Origin: Euglena gracilis
Lineage: Eukaryota > Euglenozoa > Euglenophyceae > Euglenales > Euglenaceae
Direction: 5' to 3'
NCBI GenBank assembly: GCA_900893395.1
Contig: CAAHFI010165250.1
Coordinates: 1 to 44,104, forward strand
DNA length: 44,104 nt
In this document: in pieces, positions 8,301 to 20,900 of the stretch
How the letters are laid out: each line of letters begins with the position of its first letter
Position numbering within the stretch: position 1 is the first letter of the stretch
Translations under genes and position numbers: made by a program
The notes under the pieces: generated by a model
The model's input: only the letters and a program-made list of their open reading frames with translations
Databases searched by the model: none
Told to the model about the DNA's origin: nothing

Positions 8301-11300
8301 GACTCCGCGCTTTGTCGGGCCGTGCCTTGCGCGCCCGCGGTGTTGCTCGGATTGTTTTTTTGTGCGCTGGGTCAGGAGGTTCCGCTTAGTGCCTTTTTTT
8401 GCCGGAGTTGGCTGATCCTTAAATTTCCGTCGACACACACAGAAGAGAGGAGCGTCCTCGGACTCCGGTGAAGAATGATTCCAGGGGGATGGGACAGCGA
8501 AGGCGGAGCACAAGACAACAGTGAGTGCCGGAAAGCAGAGCAGGACCTCACTGGGGTCTTGTGCGGAGCCGGAGCCGTCAAATACCTTATCAATTGGACG
8601 AAAAAGAAGTCAATCCATCCATCCAAATTATCAAGAAAAAGACGTTGGTGCAGAACCTCAACGCCGAAATTTGTTGAAGAATTTGACAGATATCAATAAA
8701 AGATGCAACTTCCAAGCCGGATAACTTCAAGAGGGAGCAGCAGAAGCAGCGGGAGCTGGACAACCTGGCGGCGCGGCTCGACTTTGGCGAATCGCACTCC
8801 CCCGAGGCAGACCAAGAGGGGAGGAAGGGACACCGAGGGCGAAGCACAAACACCAAGTGAGGTCATGCCTTGTTTGCCTTGTTTGAATGTAGATGTTTTT
8901 GGGTAGGTTAGGCTTTTCCCTTTTAGTGCTGCGATTTTGCCGGAGATGGCTGGCTCGTCGCTCCGGCGCGGAAGATTCCTGGGGGGAGACGAAAACGGGC
9001 ATGCGATTTTTTCTCGGGAAAAAGTTTTCGAGTCAGCACTTTGAAGGGCTACTTTTCAAGCGGAGGCAAAAAAATTAATTTCATTCGGACTCCGCGCTTT
9101 GTCGGGCCGTGCCTTGCGCGCCCGCGGTGTTGCTCGGATTGTTTTTTTGTGCGCTGGGTCAGGAGGTTCCGCTTAGTGCCTTTTTTTGCCGGAGTTGGCT
9201 GATCCTTAAATTTCCGTCGACACACACAGAAGAGAGGAGCGTCCTCGGACTCCGGTGAAGAATGATTCCAGGGGGATGGGACAGCGAAGGCGGAGCACAA
9301 GACAACAGTGAGTGCCGGAAAGCAGAGCAGGACCTCACTGGGGTCTTGTGCGGAGCCGGAGCCGTCAAATACCTTATCAATTGGACGAAAAAGAAGTCAA
9401 TCCATCCATCCAAATTATCAAGAAAAAGACGTTGGTGCAGAACCTCAACGCCGAAATTTGTTGAAGAATTTGACAGATATCAATAAAAGATGCAACTTCC
9501 AAGCCGGATAACTTCAAGAGGGAGCAGCAGAAGCAGCGGGAGCTGGACAACCTGGCGGCGCGGCTCGACTTTGGCGAATCGCACTCCCCCGAGGCAGACC
9601 AAGAGGGGAGGAAGGGACACCGAGGGCGAAGCACAAACACCAAGTGAGGTCATGCCTTGTTTGCCTTGTTTGAATGTAGATGTTTTTGGGTAGGTTAGGC
9701 TTTTCCCTTTTAGTGCTGCGATTTTGCCGGAGATGGCTGGCTCGTCGCTCCGGCGCGGAAGATTCCTGGGGGGAGACGAAAACGGGCATGCGATTTTTTC
9801 TCGGGAAAAAGTTTTCGAGTCAGCACTTTGAAGGGCTACTTTTCAAGCGGAGGCAAAAAAATTAATTTCATTCGGACTCCGCGCTTTGTCGGGCCGTGCC
9901 TTGCGCGCCCGCGGTGTTGCTCGGATTGTTTTTTTGTGCGCTGGGTCAGGAGGTTCCGCTTAGTGCCTTTTTTTGCCGGAGTTGGCTGATCCTTAAATTT
10001 CCGTCGACACACACAGAAGAGAGGAGCGTCCTCGGACTCCGGTGAAGAATGATTCCAGGGGGATGGGACAGCGAAGGCGGAGCACAAGACAACAGTGAGT
10101 GCCGGAAAGCAGAGCAGGACCTCACTGGGGTCTTGTGCGGAGCCGGAGCCGTCAAATACCTTATCAATTGGACGAAAAAGAAGTCAATCCATCCATCCAA
10201 ATTATCAAGAAAAAGACGTTGGTGCAGAACCTCAACGCCGAAATTTGTTGAAGAATTTGACAGATATCAATAAAAGATGCAACTTCCAAGCCGGATAACT
10301 TCAAGAGGGAGCAGCAGAAGCAGCGGGAGCTGGACAACCTGGCGGCGCGGCTCGACTTTGGCGAATCGCACTCCCCCGAGGCAGACCAAGAGGGGAGGAA
10401 GGGACACCGAGGGCGAAGCACAAACACCAAGTGAGGTCATGCCTTGTTTGCCTTGTTTGAATGTAGATGTTTTTGGGTAGGTTAGGCTTTTCCCTTTTAG
10501 TGCTGCGATTTTGCCGGAGATGGCTGGCTCGTCGCTCCGGCGCGGAAGATTCCTGGGGGAGACGAAAACGGGCATGCGATTTTTTCTCGGGAAAAAGTTT
10601 TCGAGTCAGCACTTTGAAGGGCTACTTTTCAAGCGGAGGCAAAAAAATTAATTTCATTCGGACTCCGCGCTTTGTCGGGCCGTGCCTTGCGCGCCCGCGG
10701 TGTTGCTCGGATTGTTTTTTTGTGCGCTGGGTCAGGAGGTTCCGCTTAGTGCCTTTTTTTGCCGGAGTTGGCTGATCCTTAAATTTCCGTCGACACACAC
10801 AGAAGAGAGGAGCGTCCTCGGACTCCGGTGAAGAATGATTCCAGGGGGATGGGACAGCGAAGGCGGAGCACAAGACAACAGTGAGTGCCGGAAAGCAGAG
10901 CAGGACCTCACTGGGGTCTTGTGCGGAGCCGGAGCCGTCAAATACCTTATCAATTGGACGAAAAAGAAGTCAATCCATCCATCCAAATTATCAAGAAAAA
11001 GACGTTGGTGCAGAACCTCAACGCCGAAATTTGTTGAAGAATTTGACAGATATCAATAAAAGATGCAACTTCCAAGCCGGATAACTTCAAGAGGGAGCAG
11101 CAGAAGCAGCGGGAGCTGGACAACCTGGCGGCGCGGCTCGACTTTGGCGAATCGCACTCCCCCGAGGCAGACCAAGAGGGGAGGAAGGGACACCGAGGGC
11201 GAAGCACAAACACCAAGTGAGGTCATGCCTTGTTTGCCTTGTTTGAATGTAGATGTTTTTGGGTAGGTTAGGCTTTTCCCTTTTAGTGCTGCGATTTTGC

Positions 11301-12408
11301 CGGAGATGGCTGGCTCGTCGCTCCGGCGCGGAAGATTCCTGGGGGGAGACGAAAACGGGCATGCGATTTTTTCTCGGGAAAAAGTTTTCGAGTCAGCACT
11401 TTGAAGGGCTACTTTTCAAGCGGAGGCAAAAAAATTAATTTCATTCGGACTCCGCGCTTTGTCGGGCCGTGCCTTGCGCGCCCGCGGTGTTGCTCGGATT
11501 GTTTTTTTGTGCGCTGGGTCAGGAGGTTCCGCTTAGTGCCTTTTTTTGCCGGAGTTGGCTGATCCTTAAATTTCCGTCGACACACACAGAAGAGAGGAGC
11601 GTCCTCGGACTCCGGTGAAGAATGATTCCAGGGGGATGGGACAGCGAAGGCGGAGCACAAGACAACAGTGAGTGCCGGAAAGCAGAGCAGGACCTCACTG
11701 GGGTCTTGTGCGGAGCCGGAGCCGTCAAATACCTTATCAATTGGACGAAAAAGAAGTCAATCCATCCATCCAAATTATCAAGAAAAAGACGTTGGTGCAG
11801 AACCTCAACGCCGAAATTTGTTGAAGAATTTGACAGATATCAATAAAAGATGCAACTTCCAAGCCGGATAACTTCAAGAGGGAGCAGCAGAAGCAGCGGG
11901 AGCTGGACAACCTGGCGGCGCGGCTCGACTTTGGCGAATCGCACTCCCCCGAGGCAGACCAAGAGGGGAGGAAGGGACACCGAGGGCGAAGCACAAACAC
12001 CAAGTGAGGTCATGCCTTGTTTGCCTTGTTTGAATGTAGATGTTTTTGGGTAGGTTAGGCTTTTCCCTTTTAGTGCTGCGATTTTGCCGGAGATGGCTGG
12101 CTCGTCGCTCCGGCGCGGAAGATTCCTGGGGGGAGACGAAAACGGGCATGCGATTTTTTCTCGGGAAAAAGTTTTCGAGTCAGCACTTTGAAGGGCTACT
12201 TTTCAAGCGGAGGCAAAAAAATTAATTTCATTCGGACTCCGCGCTTTGTCGGGCCGTGCCTTGCGCGCCCGCGGTGTTGCTCGGATTGTTTTTTTGTGCG
12301 CTGGGTCAGGAGGTTCCGCTTAGTGCCTTTTTTTGCCGGAGTTGGCTGATCCTTAAATTTCCGTCGACACACACAGAAGAGAGGAGCGTCCTCGGACTCC
12401 GGTGAAGA
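5338..12408 (+). repeat. Interior block, units 7-15, without the extra A
   Basis: All nine units read AAATTTCCG before the GTCGAC site. Six-G and five-G states in exon 3 are mixed (five G in the units starting at 6902 and 10049). Unit 7 (5338-6114) is only 777 bp because ten bases are missing at 5695/5696, a unique marker within the interior. Confidence 0.9.
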
Positions 12409-15400
12409 ATGATTCCAGGGGGATGGGACAGCGAAGGCGGAGCACAAGACAACAGTGAGTGCCGGAAAGCAGAGCAGGACCTCACTGGGGTCTTGTGCGG
12501 AGCCGGAGCCGTCAAATACCTTATCAATTGGACGAAAAAGAAGTCAATCCATCCATCCAAATTATCAAGAAAAAGACGTTGGTGCAGAACCTCAACGCCG
12601 AAATTTGTTGAAGAATTTGACAGATATCAATAAAAGATGCAACTTCCAAGCCGGATAACTTCAAGAGGGAGCAGCAGAAGCAGCGGGAGCTGGACAACCT
12701 GGCGGCGCGGCTCGACTTTGGCGAATCGCACTCCCCGAGGCAGACCAAGAGGGGAGGAAGGGACACCGAGGGCGAAGCACAAACACCAAGTGAGGTCATG
12801 CCTTGTTTGCCTTGTTTGAATGTAGATGTTTTTGGGTAGGTTAGGCTTTTCCCTTTTAGTGCTGCGATTTTGCCGGAGATGGCTGGCTCGTCGCTCCGGC
12901 GCGGAAGATTCCTGGGGGAGACGAAAACGGGCATGCGATTTTTTCTCGGGAAAAAGTTTTCGAGTCAGCACTTTGAAGGGCTACTTTTCAAGCGGAGGCA
13001 AAAAAATTAATTTCATTCGGACTCCGCGCTTTGTCGGGCCGTGCCTTGCGCGCCCGCGGTGTTGCTCGGATTGTTTTTTTGTGCGCTGGGTCAGGAGGTT
13101 CCGCTTAGTGCCTTTTTTTGCCGGAGTTGGCTGATCCTTAAATTTACCGTCGACACACACAGAAGAGAGGAGCGTCCTCGGACTCCGGTGAAGAATGATT
13201 CCAGGGGATGGGACAGCGAAGGCGGAGCACAAGACAACAGTGAGTGCCGGAAAGCAGAGCAGGACCTCACTGGGGTCTTGTGCGGAGCCGGAGCCGTCAA
13301 ATACCTTATCAATTGGACGAAAAAGAAGTCAATCCATCCATCCAAATTATCAAGAAAAAGACGTTGGTGCAGAACCTCAACGCCGAAATTTGTTGAAGAA
13401 TTTGACAGATATCAATAAAAGATGCAACTTCCAAGCCGGATAACTTCAAGAGGGAGCAGCAGAAGCAGCGGGAGCTGGACAACCTGGCGGCGCGGCTCGA
13501 CTTTGGCGAATCGCACTCCCCCGAGGCAGACCAAGAGGGGAGGAAGGGACACCGAGGGCGAAGCACAAACACCAAGTGAGGTCATGCCTTGTTTGCCTTG
13601 TTTGAATGTAGATGTTTTTGGGTAGGTTAGGCTTTTCCCTTTTAGTGCTGCGATTTTGCCGGAGATGGCTGGCTCGTCGCTCCGGCGCGGAAGATTCCTG
13701 GGGGGAGACGAAAACGGGCATGCGATTTTTTCTCGGGAAAAAGTTTTCGAGTCAGCACTTTGAAGGGCTACTTTTCAAGCGGAGGCAAAAAAATTAATTT
13801 CATTCGGACTCCGCGCTTTGTCGGGCCGTGCCTTGCGCGCCCGCGGTGTTGCTCGGATTGTTTTTTTGTGCGCTGGGTCAGGAGGTTCCGCTTAGTGCCT
13901 TTTTTTGCCGGAGTTGGCTGATCCTTAAATTTACCGTCGACACACACAGAAGAGAGGAGCGTCCTCGGACTCCGGTGAAGAATGATTCCAGGGGGATGGG
14001 ACAGCGAAGGCGGAGCACAAGACAACAGTGAGTGCCGGAAAGCAGAGCAGGACCTCACTGGGGTCTTGTGCGGAGCCGGAGCCGTCAAATACCTTATCAA
14101 TTGGACGAAAAAGAAGTCAATCCATCCATCCAAATTATCAAGAAAAAGACGTTGGTGCAGAACCTCAACGCCGAAATTTGTTGAAGAATTTGACAGATAT
14201 CAATAAAAGATGCAACTTCCAAGCCGGATAACTTCAAGAGGGAGCAGCAGAAGCAGCGGGAGCTGGACAACCTGGCGGCGCGGCTCGACTTTGGCGAATC
14301 GCACTCCCCCGAGGCAGACCAAGAGGGGAGGAAGGGACACCGAGGGCGAAGCACAAACACCAAGTGAGGTCATGCCTTGTTTGCCTTGTTTGAATGTAGA
14401 TGTTTTTGGGTAGGTTAGGCTTTTCCCTTTTAGTGCTGCGATTTTGCCGGAGATGGCTGGCTCGTCGCTCCGGCGCGGAAGATTCCTGGGGGAGACGAAA
14501 ACGGGCATGCGATTTTTTCTCGGGAAAAAGTTTTCGAGTCAGCACTTTGAAGGGCTACTTTTCAAGCGGAGGCAAAAAAATTAATTTCATTCGGACTCCG
14601 CGCTTTGTCGGGCCGTGCCTTGCGCGCCCGCGGTGTTGCTCGGATTGTTTTTTTGTGCGCTGGGTCAGGAGGTTCCGCTTAGTGCCTTTTTTTGCCGGAG
14701 TTGGCTGATCCTTAAATTTACCGTCGACACACACAGAAGAGAGGAGCGTCCTCGGACTCCGGTGAAGAATGATTCCAGGGGGATGGGACAGCGAAGGCGG
14801 AGCACAAGACAACAGTGAGTGCCGGAAAGCAGAGCAGGACCTCACTGGGGTCTTGTGCGGAGCCGGAGCCGTCAAATACCTTATCAATTGGACGAAAAAG
14901 AAGTCAATCCATCCATCCAAATTATCAAGAAAAAGACGTTGGTGCAGAACCTCAACGCCGAAATTTGTTGAAGAATTTGACAGATATCAATAAAAGATGC
15001 AACTTCCAAGCCGGATAACTTCAAGAGGGAGCAGCAGAAGCAGCGGGAGCTGGACAACCTGGCGGCGCGGCTCGACTTTGGCGAATCGCACTCCCCCGAG
15101 GCAGACCAAGAGGGGAGGAAGGGACACCGAGGGCGAAGCACAAACACCAAGTGAGGTCATGCCTTGTTTGCCTTGTTTGAATGTAGATGTTTTTGGGTAG
15201 GTTAGGCTTTTCCCTTTTAGTGCTGCGATTTTGCCGGAGATGGCTGGCTCGTCGCTCCGGCGCGGAAGATTCCTGGGGGGAGACGAAAACGGGCATGCGA
15301 TTTTTTCTCGGGAAAAAGTTTTCGAGTCAGCACTTTGAAGGGCTACTTTTCAAGCGGAGGCAAAAAAATTAATTTCATTCGGACTCCGCGCTTTGTCGGG

Positions 15401-17132
15401 CCGTGCCTTGCGCGCCCGCGGTGTTGCTCGGATTGTTTTTTTGTGCGCTGGGTCAGGAGGTTCCGCTTAGTGCCTTTTTTTGCCGGAGTTGGCTGATCCT
15501 TAAATTTACCGTCGACACACACAGAAGAGAGGAGCGTCCTCGGACTCCGGTGAAGAATGATTCCAGGGGGATGGGACAGCGAAGGCGGAGCACAAGACAA
15601 CAGTGAGTGCCGGAAAGCAGAGCAGGACCTCACTGGGGTCTTGTGCGGAGCCGGAGCCGTCAAATACCTTATCAATTGGACGAAAAAGAAGTCAATCCAT
15701 CCATCCAAATTATCAAGAAAAAGACGTTGGTGCAGAACCTCAACGCCGAAATTTGTTGAAGAATTTGACAGATATCAATAAAAGATGCAACTTCCAAGCC
15801 GGATAACTTCAAGAGGGAGCAGCAGAAGCAGCGGGAGCTGGACAACCTGGCGGCGCGGCTCGACTTTGGCGAATCGCACTCCCCCGAGGCAGACCAAGAG
15901 GGGAGGAAGGGACACCGAGGGCGAAGCACAAACACCAAGTGAGGTCATGCCTTGTTTGCCTTGTTTGAATGTAGATGTTTTTGGGTAGGTTAGGCTTTTC
16001 CCTTTTAGTGCTGCGATTTTGCCGGAGATGGCTGGCTCGTCGCTCCGGCGCGGAAGATTCCTGGGGGGAGACGAAAACGGGCATGCGATTTTTTCTCGGG
16101 AAAAAGTTTTCGAGTCAGCACTTTGAAGGGCTACTTTTCAAGCGGAGGCAAAAAAATTAATTTCATTCGGACTCCGCGCTTTGTCGGGCCGTGCCTTGCG
16201 CGCCCGCGGTGTTGCTCGGATTGTTTTTTTGTGCGCTGGGTCAGGAGGTTCCGCTTAGTGCCTTTTTTTGCCGGAGTTGGCTGATCCTTAAATTTACCGT
16301 CGACACACACAGAAGAGAGGAGCGTCCTCGGACTCCGGTGAAGAATGATTCCAGGGGGATGGGACAGCGAAGGCGGAGCACAAGACAACAGTGAGTGCCG
16401 GAAAGCAGAGCAGGACCTCACTGGGGTCTTGTGCGGAGCCGGAGCCGTCAAATACCTTATCAATTGGACGAAAAAGAAGTCAATCCATCCATCCAAATTA
16501 TCAAGAAAAAGACGTTGGTGCAGAACCTCAACGCCGAAATTTGTTGAAGAATTTGACAGATATCAATAAAAGATGCAACTTCCAAGCCGGATAACTTCAA
16601 GAGGGAGCAGCAGAAGCAGCGGGAGCTGGACAACCTGGCGGCGCGGCTCGACTTTGGCGAATCGCACTCCCCCGAGGCAGACCAAGAGGGGAGGAAGGGA
16701 CACCGAGGGCGAAGCACAAACACCAAGTGAGGTCATGCCTTGTTTGCCTTGTTTGAATGTAGATGTTTTTGGGTAGGTTAGGCTTTTCCCTTTTAGTGCT
16801 GCGATTTTGCCGGAGATGGCTGGCTCGTCGCTCCGGCGCGGAAGATTCCTGGGGGGAGACGAAAACGGGCATGCGATTTTTTCTCGGGAAAAAGTTTTCG
16901 AGTCAGCACTTTGAAGGGCTACTTTTCAAGCGGAGGCAAAAAAATTAATTTCATTCGGACTCCGCGCTTTGTCGGGCCGTGCCTTGCGCGCCCGCGGTGT
17001 TGCTCGGATTGTTTTTTTGTGCGCTGGGTCAGGAGGTTCCGCTTAGTGCCTTTTTTTGCCGGAGTTGGCTGATCCTTAAATTTACCGTCGACACACACAG
17101 AAGAGAGGAGCGTCCTCGGACTCCGGTGAAGA
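12409..17132 (+). repeat. Interior block, units 16-21, with the extra A
   Basis: Six units in a row read AAATTTACCG. Unit 16 (12409-13194) also has four instead of five C before GAGGCAGACC, and unit 17 (13195-13981) has four G after ATGATTCCA. Units 19-21 are each exactly 788 bp. Confidence 0.9.
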
Positions 17133-17919
17133 ATGATTCCAGGGGGATGGGACAGCGAAGGCGGAGCACAAGACAACAGTGAGTGCCGGAAAGCAGAGCA
17201 GGACCTCACTGGGGTCTTGTGCGGAGCCGGAGCCGTCAAATACCTTATCAATTGGACGAAAAAGAAGTCAATCCATCCATCCAAATTATCAAGAAAAAGA
17301 CGTTGGTGCAGAACCTCAACGCCGAAATTTGTTGAAGAATTTGACAGATATCAATAAAAGATGCAACTTCCAAGCCGGATAACTTCAAGAGGGAGCAGCA
17401 GAAGCAGCGGGAGCTGGACAACCTGGCGGCGCGGCTCGACTTTGGCGAATCGCACTCCCCCGAGGCAGACCAAGAGGGGAGGAAGGGACACCGAGGGCGA
17501 AGCACAAACACCAAGTGAGGTCATGCCTTGTTTGCCTTGTTTGAATGTAGATGTTTTTGGGTAGGTTAGGCTTTTCCCTTTTAGTGCTGCGATTTTGCCG
17601 GAGATGGCTGGCTCGTCGCTCCGGCGCGGAAGATTCCTGGGGGGAGACGAAAACGGGCATGCGATTTTTTCTCGGGAAAAAGTTTTCGAGTCAGCACTTT
17701 GAAGGGCTACTTTTCAAGCGGAGGCAAAAAAATTAATTTCATTCGGACTCCGCGCTTTGTCGGGCCGTGCCTTGCGCGCCCGCGGTGTTGCTCGGATTGT
17801 TTTTTTGTGCGCTGGGTCAGGAGGTTCCGCTTAGTGCCTTTTTTTGCCGGAGTTGGCTGATCCTTAAATTTCCGTCGACACACACAGAAGAGAGGAGCGT
17901 CCTCGGACTCCGGTGAAGA
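17133..17919 (+). repeat. Unit 22, single unit lacking the extra A
   Basis: One 787-bp unit of the no-A type (AAATTTCCG near 17870) between two runs of units that have the A. It marks a switch in and out of the block pattern. Confidence 0.9.
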
Positions 17920-20900
17920 ATGATTCCAGGGGGATGGGACAGCGAAGGCGGAGCACAAGACAACAGTGAGTGCCGGAAAGCAGAGCAGGACCTCACTGGG
18001 GTCTTGTGCGGAGCCGGAGCCGTCAAATACCTTATCAATTGGACGAAAAAGAAGTCAATCCATCCATCCAAATTATCAAGAAAAAGACGTTGGTGCAGAA
18101 CCTCAACGCCGAAATTTGTTGAAGAATTTGACAGATATCAATAAAAGATGCAACTTCCAAGCCGGATAACTTCAAGAGGGAGCAGCAGAAGCAGCGGGAG
18201 CTGGACAACCTGGCGGCGCGGCTCGACTTTGGCGAATCGCACTCCCCCGAGGCAGACCAAGAGGGGAGGAAGGGACACCGAGGGCGAAGCACAAACACCA
18301 AGTGAGGTCATGCCTTGTTTGCCTTGTTTGAATGTAGATGTTTTTGGGTAGGTTAGGCTTTTCCCTTTTAGTGCTGCGATTTTGCCGGAGATGGCTGGCT
18401 CGTCGCTCCGGCGCGGAAGATTCCTGGGGGGAGACGAAAACGGGCATGCGATTTTTTCTCGGGAAAAAGTTTTCGAGTCAGCACTTTGAAGGGCTACTTT
18501 TCAAGCGGAGGCAAAAAAATTAATTTCATTCGGACTCCGCGCTTTGTCGGGCCGTGCCTTGCGCGCCCGCGGTGTTGCTCGGATTGTTTTTTTGTGCGCT
18601 GGGTCAGGAGGTTCCGCTTAGTGCCTTTTTTTGCCGGAGTTGGCTGATCCTTAAATTTACCGTCGACACACACAGAAGAGAGGAGCGTCCTCGGACTCCG
18701 GTGAAGAATGATTCCAGGGGGATGGGACAGCGAAGGCGGAGCACAAGACAACAGTGAGTGCCGGAAAGCAGAGCAGGACCTCACTGGGGTCTTGTGCGGA
18801 GCCGGAGCCGTCAAATACCTTATCAATTGGACGAAAAAGAAGTCAATCCATCCATCCAAATTATCAAGAAAAAGACGTTGGTGCAGAACCTCAACGCCGA
18901 AATTTGTTGAAGAATTTGACAGATATCAATAAAAGATGCAACTTCCAAGCCGGATAACTTCAAGAGGGAGCAGCAGAAGCAGCGGGAGCTGGACAACCTG
19001 GCGGCGCGGCTCGACTTTGGCGAATCGCACTCCCCCGAGGCAGACCAAGAGGGGAGGAAGGGACACCGAGGGCGAAGCACAAACACCAAGTGAGGTCATG
19101 CCTTGTTTGCCTTGTTTGAATGTAGATGTTTTTGGGTAGGTTAGGCTTTTCCCTTTTAGTGCTGCGATTTTGCCGGAGATGGCTGGCTCGTCGCTCCGGC
19201 GCGGAAGATTCCTGGGGGGAGACGAAAACGGGCATGCGATTTTTTCTCGGGAAAAAGTTTTCGAGTCAGCACTTTGAAGGGCTACTTTTCAAGCGGAGGC
19301 AAAAAAATTAATTTCATTCGGACTCCGCGCTTTGTCGGGCCGTGCCTTGCGCGCCCGCGGTGTTGCTCGGATTGTTTTTTTGTGCGCTGGGTCAGGAGGT
19401 TCCGCTTAGTGCCTTTTTTTGCCGGAGTTGGCTGATCCTTAAATTTACCGTCGACACACACAGAAGAGAGGAGCGTCCTCGGACTCCGGTGAAGAATGAT
19501 TCCAGGGGGATGGGACAGCGAAGGCGGAGCACAAGACAACAGTGAGTGCCGGAAAGCAGAGCAGGACCTCACTGGGGTCTTGTGCGGAGCCGGAGCCGTC
19601 AAATACCTTATCAATTGGACGAAAAAGAAGTCAATCCATCCATCCAAATTATCAAGAAAAAGACGTTGGTGCAGAACCTCAACGCCGAAATTTGTTGAAG
19701 AATTTGACAGATATCAATAAAAGATGCAACTTCCAAGCCGGATAACTTCAAGAGGGAGCAGCAGAAGCAGCGGGAGCTGGACAACCTGGCGGCGCGGCTC
19801 GACTTTGGCGAATCGCACTCCCCCGAGGCAGACCAAGAGGGGAGGAAGGGACACCGAGGGCGAAGCACAAACACCAAGTGAGGTCATGCCTTGTTTGCCT
19901 TGTTTGAATGTAGATGTTTTTGGGTAGGTTAGGCTTTTCCCTTTTAGTGCTGCGATTTTGCCGGAGATGGCTGGCTCGTCGCTCCGGCGCGGAAGATTCC
20001 TGGGGGAGACGAAAACGGGCATGCGATTTTTTCTCGGGAAAAAGTTTTCGAGTCAGCACTTTGAAGGGCTACTTTTCAAGCGGAGGCAAAAAAATTAATT
20101 TCATTCGGACTCCGCGCTTTGTCGGGCCGTGCCTTGCGCGCCCGCGGTGTTGCTCGGATTGTTTTTTTGTGCGCTGGGTCAGGAGGTTCCGCTTAGTGCC
20201 TTTTTTTGCCGGAGTTGGCTGATCCTTAAATTTACCGTCGACACACACAGAAGAGAGGAGCGTCCTCGGACTCCGGTGAAGAATGATTCCAGGGGGATGG
20301 GACAGCGAAGGCGGAGCACAAGACAACAGTGAGTGCCGGAAAGCAGAGCAGGACCTCACTGGGGTCTTGTGCGGAGCCGGAGCCGTCAAATACCTTATCA
20401 ATTGGACGAAAAAGAAGTCAATCCATCCATCCAAATTATCAAGAAAAAGACGTTGGTGCAGAACCTCAACGCCGAAATTTGTTGAAGAATTTGACAGATA
20501 TCAATAAAAGATGCAACTTCCAAGCCGGATAACTTCAAGAGGGAGCAGCAGAAGCAGCGGGAGCTGGACAACCTGGCGGCGCGGCTCGACTTTGGCGAAT
20601 CGCACTCCCCCGAGGCAGACCAAGAGGGGAGGAAGGGACACCGAGGGCGAAGCACAAACACCAAGTGAGGTCATGCCTTGTTTGCCTTGTTTGAATGTAG
20701 ATGTTTTTGGGTAGGTTAGGCTTTTCCCTTTTAGTGCTGCGATTTTGCCGGAGATGGCTGGCTCGTCGCTCCGGCGCGGAAGATTCCTGGGGGGAGACGA
20801 AAACGGGCATGCGATTTTTTCTCGGGAAAAAGTTTTCGAGTCAGCACTTTGAAGGGCTACTTTTCAAGCGGAGGCAAAAAAATTAATTTCATTCGGACTC

